DNA from: an uncultured Phycisphaerales bacterium
GTDB lineage: Bacteria > Planctomycetota > Phycisphaerae > Phycisphaerales > UBA1924
DNA: 5,541 nucleotides
Assembly: GCA_937879825.1 (NCBI GenBank)
Contig: CALFMQ010000269.1
Span: forward strand, 1-5,541
Reading direction: 5' to 3'
This document shows positions 1-4,987 of this stretch, piece by piece. How positions within the stretch are numbered: position 1 is the stretch's first letter; each line of letters opens with the position of its first letter. The notes below the pieces were generated by a model. It was not told the DNA's origin. It ran no database searches and saw nothing but the letters and a program-made list of their open reading frames with translations. Position numbers and translations under genes: made by a program.

Positions 1-553
1 GGTAGCGGAGTTCGAGCATGTCGGCGCCGAGGGGGGCGAGGCGGAAGCGGTTGCGACCGATGTCTTCGAATGTGGCGCCGGGGGTGTTCTCGCCCAGGGG
101 CAGGAGTTTGAGGAGCCGCTGAACTTCTGCGGCGTGGTCGATGAGGAATCGCGAAATCTCTCTCGGGTCGCGTCGCTGTGCGGTGTAGTGGTCTTTGAGT
201 GACTCGGAGATCAGATACTGATCTATCAGTTCGGGTTCGTTGTTCTGGATCGTGACCTGCAGGTGATGGATCAGGTGTCGCGGTGCGAACGAGAACAGTC
301 GGACGGAGCGGTCTGGCATGGTGCGCCGGAGGGGGTCGTCCTCGGCGGGGGTGCCGGGGAGTTCGTCGGTCATGAGGACGGACTCGAAGCCCGCGGAGGT
401 CTGGCCGGGCTGATCAGCGCGGACGGGGCGCAGCCAGCCGGGCTGGAGGTCGCGGAGCGTGATGACGCCGCGCTCTTCGACGATGCGCGTCTCGGTGCAT
501 CCCGAGGCGGCGAACAGCGCGACGAACAGCAAGATTGAGCGTGTGCGATTCAT
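1..553 (-). CDS. Putative lipoprotein of unknown function (3' end outside window)
   Basis: I do not recognise the family. The visible part is 184 codons from ATG at 553, with no stop before the window edge, so the C-terminus is missing. It opens with a lipoprotein signal: basic start MNRTR, a hydrophobic stretch ILLFVALFAA (residues 7-16), then lipobox A-S-G-C with Cys19 as the predicted lipidation site. The next residue is Thr, not Asp. The mature protein would be anchored to a membrane and exposed outside the cytoplasm. Residues 20-80 are acidic and Pro-rich and look like a linker. About residues 83-170 look like a compact mixed helix/strand domain (SVRLFSF, LIHHLQVTIQ, EISRFLIDHAAEVQRLLKLL). 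There are no Cys residues after Cys19 and no catalytic signature I can name. The start codon overlaps the nadB stop as ATGA, so translation is probably coupled to nadB. C-ending codons match nadB, which supports real coding. Coding and lipidation are well supported; function is unknown. Confidence 0.5.
   Translation of the reverse strand, partial: MNRTRSILLFVALFAASGCTETRIVEERGVITLRDLQPGWLRPVRADQPGQTSAGFESVLMTDELPGTPAEDDPLRRTMPDRSVRLFSFAPRHLIHHLQVTIQNNEPELIDQYLISESLKDHYTAQRRDPREISRFLIDHAAEVQRLLKLLPLGENTPGATFEDIGRNRFRLAPLGADMLELRY
550..553 (-). other. ATGA stop/start overlap between nadB and lipoprotein gene
   Basis: On the minus strand the four bases read ATGA: ATG (553-551) starts the lipoprotein and TGA (552-550) ends nadB. 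Overlaps of this kind usually mean translational coupling. The bases upstream of this ATG carry no Shine-Dalgarno-like GGAG/AGGA run, which fits reinitiation by ribosomes finishing nadB. Confidence 0.5.
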
Positions 554-2229
554 TCGGCGCGGAGTGGCTGGGTGATGGGCTGGTTGGAGGCGCGTTTCCA
601 GAGGTCATGGACGCGGAAGTCGTCGCGTGGTTCCGGGCAATCGGTGCGTGTGTGGCACCCGCGGGACTCGCAGCGCCACGCTGCGGATCGGGCGATGAGC
701 GCCGCGGACCAGAGCATGTTCTGGGTTTCCCAGCCGGCGGGTGACTCGAAGACCTTGTCGAGGGTGTAGCGGGCCCAGAAGTCGCACATTTCTAGGGCGT
801 CGTCGAGTTTGCTCTCGGTGCCGCCGGTGCGTTCGATGCCGACGTTGCGCCACATGGCGGAGCGCAGGGATGAGCGGACATCGGAGAGATCGAGCTCGCC
901 GTGGGTGGAGTGAGGGATGTCGGAGACGATGCGGAGGGGCCCCTGGCGTGCGGGGACGCCCCATGCGTTGGTTGCGCCGTTGAGCATTTCCTTGGTGGCG
1001 GCGCCGGCCTCGGTGCCGAGCACGAGGGACTCGAGGAGTGAGTTGCTGGCGAGGCGGTTGGCGCCGTGGAGGCCGGAGCATGAGGTTTCGCCGGCGGCGT
1101 AGAGGCCCGGCACATCGGAGCGACCTTGCGCATCGGTGCGGACGCCCCCGACCATGTAGTGGGCGGCGGGGTTGACGGGGATGAGGTCCTTGGCGGGGTC
1201 GATATCGAACTGGGCGAGCGTGCGCGCGATGCCGGGGAATCGCTCTGCGAAATTCTTGACGGGTCGGGCGTCGAGGTAGACGTTCGGCGCGTTAAGCGCG
1301 GCGAGTCGCCTGACGATAGCGCGTGAGACGATGTCGCGCGGCGCGAGTTCGGCGCGTTCGTGGACATCGATCATGAAGCGGTGGTGCTCGGTGTCGAGGA
1401 GGTGCGCGCCTTCGCCGCGGACGGCCTCGGAGATGAGCGTGCGCGAGGCGCCGGCGACATAGAGGGTGGTGGGGTGGAACTGCATGAAGGCGAGGTCGGC
1501 GACGGATGCGCCGGCGCGGTAGGCCATTGCGATGCCGTCGGCGGTGGCGACCTTGGGGTTGGAGGTCTCGCGCCAGATGACGCCCGCGCCGCCGGTGGCG
1601 AGGATGGTGGCGCGTGCCCAGATCATCTGCAGGCCGTAGCGCGGGTGGTAGGTGATCGCGCCCATACACGGGGCGCCGGGTTCATTCGAGGGCGTGATGA
1701 GGTCGAGGGTGAAGCAGTCGTTGAAGAGACGGATGTTTGGCGTGGATGCGGCGCGGTCGGTGAGGCAGCGGGCGAGTTCCATGCCGGTGGCGTCGCCGTC
1801 TGTGTGGATGATTCGGCGGGCGGAGTGGCCTCCCTCGCGGGCGAGTTCGGGTTGGCCCGAGGCGTCGCGGTCGATGCGCATGCCCCAGCCGATGAGGCGG
1901 CGGAGGGCGTCGCCGCCGCGTGCGATGACGGCGCGGACGACTGCCTCATCGCACAGCCCGGCGCCGGCCTCGAGCGTGTCGCGGACATGGGTTTCGACGG
2001 AGTCGGATTTGTCGAGGACGCCCGCGATGCCGCCCTGCGCCCATGCGGTGTTTGAGTCGGCGGGTTTGGATTTGTTGGCGACGATGACATCGGCGTGCGC
2101 GGATGCCGCGAGCGCAGCGCTCAGCCCGGCGGACCCGCCCCCGATGACGAGGACATCGGTGAAGATCTGCGGGAGGAGCGTCGAGCGGAAGGGGATGAGG
2201 TAGCGGCGCTGGTCGAAGAGTTCGTGCAT
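550..2229 (-). CDS. nadB: L-aspartate oxidase (NadB)
   Basis: This FAD-dependent cytoplasmic enzyme oxidises L-aspartate to iminoaspartate, which quinolinate synthase NadA uses in de novo NAD synthesis. The product is 559 residues, near the usual 530-560. The FAD-binding start is DVLVIGGGSAG (residues 25-35, GxGxxG at 30/32/35), followed by NTAWAQGGIAG (60-70). REGGHSARRI (131-140) holds the family's EGGHS motif. QFHPT (250-254), SEAVRGEGAHLL (267-278) and PRDIVSRAI (297-305) follow; Arg298 aligns with the catalytic arginine. HYMVGG (His357) and GLHGANRLASNSLLE (386-400, Arg392) complete the active site, and ESRGCH (521-526) is the C-terminal signature. The frame stays open to 2424, but those extra 65 residues are His/Pro/Arg-rich and overlap the DinB gene in another frame, so I start at MHELFDQRRYL. 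No Shine-Dalgarno is visible. nadA and nadC are not in the window. It is 14 bases downstream of the DinB gene. Confidence 0.5.
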   Translation of the reverse strand: MHELFDQRRYLIPFRSTLLPQIFTDVLVIGGGSAGLSAALAASAHADVIVANKSKPADSNTAWAQGGIAGVLDKSDSVETHVRDTLEAGAGLCDEAVVRAVIARGGDALRRLIGWGMRIDRDASGQPELAREGGHSARRIIHTDGDATGMELARCLTDRAASTPNIRLFNDCFTLDLITPSNEPGAPCMGAITYHPRYGLQMIWARATILATGGAGVIWRETSNPKVATADGIAMAYRAGASVADLAFMQFHPTTLYVAGASRTLISEAVRGEGAHLLDTEHHRFMIDVHERAELAPRDIVSRAIVRRLAALNAPNVYLDARPVKNFAERFPGIARTLAQFDIDPAKDLIPVNPAAHYMVGGVRTDAQGRSDVPGLYAAGETSCSGLHGANRLASNSLLESLVLGTEAGAATKEMLNGATNAWGVPARQGPLRIVSDIPHSTHGELDLSDVRSSLRSAMWRNVGIERTGGTESKLDDALEMCDFWARYTLDKVFESPAGWETQNMLWSAALIARSAAWRCESRGCHTRTDCPEPRDDFRVHDLWKRASNQPITQPLRAE

Positions 2230-2243
2230 GGGCAGGATGGAGT

Positions 2244-2819
2244 TTAGTCGGCGAGGGGGACGCCCAGCAGCGCGAGCTTGCGGTCGAGGAACCAGACGTG
2301 GTGCTCGAGGTGCCAGGTGGCGAGATCGAGCATGGTGCGGAGGGTGAACTCGCCGCGCGTCTCGTGGAGGAGGCGGCGTTGCCAGGCACTGTCGGGGAGC
2401 GTGTCGAGCCATTCGCTCATCCACTTGCGGGTGGTGTGGATGACGGCGACGAAGCCGGCGACGGGCATGCGGATATTGCGGGCCTCATCGGCGTACAGCC
2501 CCGCGTCGATCATGGCGTCGGCGTCCCACCCCGGCATGACGGGGTTGTCTTCGGCGGCGGCGCGTCGGAGGCGGTGGGCGAAGACGATCTCGGCGTCGGC
2601 GAGGTGGCCGACGAGGGCGCGGCAGGACCAGCGGCCGACACCTCCACCCTCTCCGCCCCCTCCGCCCCCCGCCTCGGGGCGGAAGAAGGTGTCGAGGGCT
2701 TCGTCGTCCATGGAGAGCAGGGATTTGTTGAGCAGGAGGACGCCCGAGCGGTAGCGCTCGATGGCGTCGATGGTGGCGAGTGCGTTGAAGCGCGTGATTG
2801 GTGGCGGGGCGTCGGTCAT
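2244..2819 (-). CDS. DinB-superfamily (DinB_2-like) putative metal-binding protein
   Basis: This is a 191-residue protein with the pattern of the DinB/YfiT-like four-helix bundle family, whose members bind a divalent metal through three histidines; some are thiol transferases, most are uncharacterised. The first ligand region is RWSCRALVGHLADAE (residues 63-77, His72), followed by FAHRLRR (80-86). The last helix carries ATWHLEHHVWFL (167-178), giving His170 and His174 in the usual HxxxH spacing. The segment NPVMPGWDADAMIDAG (92-107) also matches the typical family loop. A Gly-rich insert (51-60) sits between helix 1 and the metal-binding helix and is probably a flexible loop. There is no signal peptide, so it is likely cytoplasmic. 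ATG at 2819 is the first gene of the minus-strand group and has no Shine-Dalgarno. The link to NAD synthesis is unknown. The fold assignment is fairly sure; the substrate cannot be read from the sequence. Confidence 0.5.
   Translation of the reverse strand: MTDAPPPITRFNALATIDAIERYRSGVLLLNKSLLSMDDEALDTFFRPEAGGGGGGEGGGVGRWSCRALVGHLADAEIVFAHRLRRAAAEDNPVMPGWDADAMIDAGLYADEARNIRMPVAGFVAVIHTTRKWMSEWLDTLPDSAWQRRLLHETRGEFTLRTMLDLATWHLEHHVWFLDRKLALLGVPLAD
2640..2669. repeat. Low-complexity C/G tract encoding a Gly-rich loop
   Basis: Inside the DinB-like gene, the plus strand carries CCCCC (2656-2660) and CCCCCC (2665-2670) separated by TCCG, with CCT/TCC units to the left. On the coding strand this is a run of Gly codons broken by one Glu (residues 51-60). 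The frame is intact on both sides, since the metal-binding motifs follow, so this is a coding insert and not a break. Such runs are prone to slippage and to sequencing or assembly error. Confidence 0.5.
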
Positions 2820-2828
2820 GGGAGGGAC

Positions 2829-2834
2829 AGGGTA
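2829..2834 (-). promoter_or_regulatory. Candidate -10 box for the DinB-nadB-lipoprotein group
   Basis: On the minus strand the hexamer reads TACCCT, in the context GCGTACCCTGTC, and lies 9 bases before the DinB-like ATG (2819). It matches TATAAT at T1, A2 and T6. A start site 6-8 bases downstream would leave almost no 5' leader, which fits the absence of a Shine-Dalgarno. No good TTGACA-like -35 box is visible at 16-18 bases. This is inferred from position and from resemblance to the two other hexamers in the window. Confidence 0.5.
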
Positions 2835-2855
2835 CGCGAGGCGGGGCGGTCGGCG

Positions 2856-2861
2856 TATCCT
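2856..2861 (+). promoter_or_regulatory. Candidate -10 box for purN
   Basis: The hexamer TATCCT, in context GGCGTATCCTGCG, ends exactly 7 bases before the ATG at 2869. That spacing would place the transcript start on or near the start codon and give a leaderless mRNA. Four of six bases match TATAAT. The expected -35 position (around 2833-2838, TACGCG) does not resemble TTGACA and overlaps the minus-strand -10 candidate. This is an inference. Confidence 0.5.
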
Positions 2862-2868
2862 GCGTTGG

Positions 2869-3468
2869 ATGAGCGATCGGGGCCGTCAGGATATGGCGAC
2901 GATGGCGGTGTTCGTCTCGGGGACGGGGCGGACGCTGGAGAACTTCTGCGAGCGGATCGCGGACGGGACGCTCCGTGCGCGGATCGGCGTGGTCGTGGCG
3001 TCGAAGGAGTGCCCGGCGCTGGACAAGGCGCGTGCGAGGCGCATCCCGGCGGAGGTGCATCCGGGAACTTTGACCGAGGCGGCGCTTCGAAAGGTCTTGG
3101 AGCGGGCCGGCGCGGACTGGGTTGTGCTGGCCGGGTACACGAAGTTGATGGCGATTCCGGAGGGGTACGAGGGACGCGTCGTGAATATCCATCCGGCGCT
3201 CCTGCCGAAGTTTGGCGGGAAAGGGATGTACGGGATGCGTGTGCACGAGGCGGTGATCGCGGCGGGGGAGAAGCGTTCGGGGTGCACGGTGCATCTGTGC
3301 GATGGGAAGTACGACACGGGGCCGATCGTGGCGCAGGCGGCGTGCGAGGTGCGCGATGATGACACGGCGCAGACGCTTGCGGCGCGGGTGTTCGAGTTGG
3401 AGAAAGAGTTGTACCCCCGGGCGCTGAATGCGCTGTTGGCGGGGACGCGGGAGTCATCGCGTGCGTAG
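2869..3468 (+). CDS. purN: Phosphoribosylglycinamide (GAR) formyltransferase
   Basis: This cytoplasmic enzyme transfers a formyl group from 10-formyltetrahydrofolate to GAR, the third step of de novo purine synthesis. The product is 199 residues from ATG 2869, near the usual 190-215. The N-terminal strand and phosphate loop are AVFVSGTGRTLENF (residues 13-26). VVLAGYTKLM (85-94) is a conserved core strand. VVNIHPALLPKFGGKGMYG (104-122) holds the catalytic Asn106 and His108. TVHLCDGKYDTGPIVAQ (140-156) holds Asp149, matching E. coli Asp144. The phosphate loop reads GTGRTL where many PurN have GNGSNL, a variant I associate with planctomycetes. ATG 2893 or 2902 would also keep the whole domain. 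I chose 2869 because it sits 7 bases after a -10-like box, but 2893 has a weak AGGA-like sequence in front and cannot be excluded. An in-frame extension back to 2761 would overlap the DinB gene and is unlikely. It is probably co-transcribed with the next gene, which overlaps it by 8 bases. Confidence 0.5.
   Translation: MSDRGRQDMATMAVFVSGTGRTLENFCERIADGTLRARIGVVVASKECPALDKARARRIPAEVHPGTLTEAALRKVLERAGADWVVLAGYTKLMAIPEGYEGRVVNIHPALLPKFGGKGMYGMRVHEAVIAAGEKRSGCTVHLCDGKYDTGPIVAQAACEVRDDDTAQTLAARVFELEKELYPRALNALLAGTRESSRA
3449..3453 (+). promoter_or_regulatory. Shine-Dalgarno that fixes the peptidase start
   Basis: GGGAG lies inside the end of purN, 7 bases before GTG at 3461. It selects that GTG over the in-frame ATG at 3428, which has no signal peptide at its N-terminus, and over GTG 3476, which would remove the basic residues of the signal peptide. 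It is the clearest Shine-Dalgarno in the window. Confidence 0.5.
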
Positions 3469-4894
3469 TGCGCGGGTGATTGCCGCGATCGCGGCGCTGG
3501 CGCTGAGCGCGGGCGGCTTGGCGCAGCCCGGGTCGGCGCCGGCGCAGGAGCAGATGCTGGAGGCGTTCGACGGCGGCGACTTCGAGCGCGCGCGTGAGAT
3601 CGCGCAGGAGATTATCCGTGCGAGCCCCGGTGACTGGCGGACGCGGTACAACCTCGCGCTGATCCTGGCGCGATTGGGCGATGAGGATGCGAGCGCGGAG
3701 GCGTTGATCGACGCGATCTCGTTCGGGTTTGTTGATCTGCACGAGATGGAGCGCGATCCGAGTCTTGCGCGGGTGCGCCAGAGTCCGAAGTACCGGCGGA
3801 TCGTTGACCGGTGGGGCGTTCTGCTGGACGCGGTGGCGGAGTCGCGATTCGATGCGACGGCGGCGACGCTCGGCCCGGCGTACGCGGACGCGAAGGACGA
3901 CTCGCTTCGCCTGTACTGGCTCAGCGCGATCAAGGGGGAGACGTTCGATCGGGCGCGGGAGGAGACTTCGCGGGTGTCGGCGTGGTGCGCGTCAGAGGGG
4001 TTGTTCTCTGAGGCGGAGGCGCGGAAGCCGGATGCGTGGGTGACGGTGATTCTGCCGACTGGCGAGGATTTCGCGGTGTTGGTGCCGTACGCGATGGTGG
4101 GGGGCACCTATGCGCGGGACGAGAAGCGCTTGGTGACGCGGGATCTGGGGCCGACGCTGCGGCACGAGTTCTTCCATGTGCTGCACTGGCGGGACATGGA
4201 CCGGATGGGGCAGGTGCACCCGATCTGGGTGCAGGAGGGGATGGCGTCGCTTCTGGAGGATGTGGATGACAACGGGAGCGGTGGGTACGAGATTCGGGCG
4301 AGTTGGCGGACGAACATCGCCAAGCGGTTGGAGCGGAGCGGGGCGCTGCGGCCGCTGGATGTGTTTCTGGCGACGGAGCGGGATCGTTTCGTATCGGTTC
4401 GTCCGAGCGCGAACTATGCGCATGCGCGGGCGCTCATGATGTATGTGCATGAGCGCGGAGCGCTCGGCGCGTTCTATCGCGCGCTGGTTGCGGGGTACGA
4501 CATGGACGCGAGCGGTGTGGTGGCGCTGGAGATCGCGCTGGGGCAGCCGATCACGGAGATCGATCGGGCGTTTCGCAAGTGGTTGGGCGGGTTGCCCGAG
4601 GTCGGTGAGCAGGCGCACCCGCCCGATGCGGGTCTGGGCGTGGCGGTGGTCGCGGGGCAGGGGCAGGCGCCGACGGTGGCGGGGGGGCCGGACCTGGGAT
4701 CGAAGGCGAGGCTGCGGGGCGGCGATGTGATCACGGCGATCGAGGGGCGCGCGATCGCGACGCTCGACGACCTGTACCGGGTGTTGGGCGAATTTGAAGC
4801 GGGCGACGAGGTGGCGGTGTCCGTGATGCGGGGCGGGCGACGCGCGGAGGAGCGCGTGGTGCTGCGGGCGCGGGAGCACGGCGACGGGTTCTAG
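3461..4894 (+). CDS. Exported TPR / gluzincin (HEFFH) / PDZ protein
   Basis: The product is 477 residues from GTG 3461. It has a signal peptide: basic MRSAR, hydrophobic VIAAIAALALSAGG (residues 6-19), with likely cleavage near LAQ-P (20-23). A TPR-like helical region follows (about 30-115), with DGGDFERAREIAQEII (37-52), DWRTRYNLALILARLGD (58-74) and the TPR-associated pattern LHEMERDPSLARVR (93-106). The peptidase core has HEFFH (235-239; ligands His235 and His239, base Glu236) and WVQEGMASLLED (256-267), where Glu259 is the expected third zinc ligand of a gluzincin; this resembles the peptidase MA-like group. NYAHARALMMYVHER (318-332) is the usual following helix. The C-terminal part (about 390-470) looks like a PDZ domain, with GLGVAV, a gap, then ARLRGGDVITAIEGRAI (416-432) and DDLYRVLGEFEAGDEVAVSVMRGGR (436-460). 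It probably acts in the periplasm. Substrate is unknown. It overlaps the purN stop by 8 bases, so it is likely co-expressed. Domain calls are good; proteolytic activity is inferred. Confidence 0.5.
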   Translation: MRSARVIAAIAALALSAGGLAQPGSAPAQEQMLEAFDGGDFERAREIAQEIIRASPGDWRTRYNLALILARLGDEDASAEALIDAISFGFVDLHEMERDPSLARVRQSPKYRRIVDRWGVLLDAVAESRFDATAATLGPAYADAKDDSLRLYWLSAIKGETFDRAREETSRVSAWCASEGLFSEAEARKPDAWVTVILPTGEDFAVLVPYAMVGGTYARDEKRLVTRDLGPTLRHEFFHVLHWRDMDRMGQVHPIWVQEGMASLLEDVDDNGSGGYEIRASWRTNIAKRLERSGALRPLDVFLATERDRFVSVRPSANYAHARALMMYVHERGALGAFYRALVAGYDMDASGVVALEIALGQPITEIDRAFRKWLGGLPEVGEQAHPPDAGLGVAVVAGQGQAPTVAGGPDLGSKARLRGGDVITAIEGRAIATLDDLYRVLGEFEAGDEVAVSVMRGGRRAEERVVLRAREHGDGF

Positions 4895-4908
4895 GCGGGT
4901 GATACGGC

Positions 4909-4914
4909 TACACT
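4909..4914 (+). promoter_or_regulatory. Candidate -10 box upstream of the DUF502 gene
   Basis: TACACT in context CGGCTACACTGTGCGG lies in the 93-base gap between the peptidase gene and the DUF502 gene. It shares T1, A2, C5-T6 and the following G with the two hexamers at 2820-2868. Transcription from it would give a leader of roughly 65 bases before ATG 4988. No -35 match is obvious. It suggests that the DUF502 gene has its own start of transcription. This is an inference from resemblance. Confidence 0.5.
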
Positions 4915-4987
4915 GTGCGGGTGGCCCCGCGCGTGGATTGTGGGGGCAAGGACGCTCGAACGATTCAGGTTGGATGGCCCGGAGCCC

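Noticed and set aside
1360..2055. 231-codon plus-strand open frame opposite nadB
   Set aside because: Lies wholly within nadB, whose motifs are intact over the same bases; composition is typical of an antisense shadow.
2230..2424. N-terminal extension of NadB by 65 residues
   Set aside because: The extra segment is Pro/His/Arg-rich, overlaps the DinB gene in another frame and lies ahead of the FAD-binding start; ATG 2229 gives the normal length.
2642..2680. G-quadruplex on the minus strand in the Gly-rich tract
   Set aside because: Only three runs of at least three G are present (plus GG pairs), so the standard four-run pattern is not met.
2298..3359. 353-codon plus-strand open frame across the DinB gene, the promoter spacer and purN
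   Set aside because: It is Gly/Asp/Ala-rich shadow translation of a minus-strand gene and then of purN in the wrong frame; no family features.
4451..4465. Perfect inverted repeat GAGCGC-GGA-GCGCTC
   Set aside because: It lies within a conserved coding helix of the peptidase gene and is explained by codons for Glu-Arg-Gly-Ala-Leu; no sign of a regulatory role.
4915..4932. Small hairpin GCGGG-TGGC-CCCGC (with two weaker outer pairs) after the peptidase gene as a terminator
   Set aside because: Short stem, no T-run after it, and it overlaps the region just downstream of a promoter-like box; chance pairing is common at this GC content.
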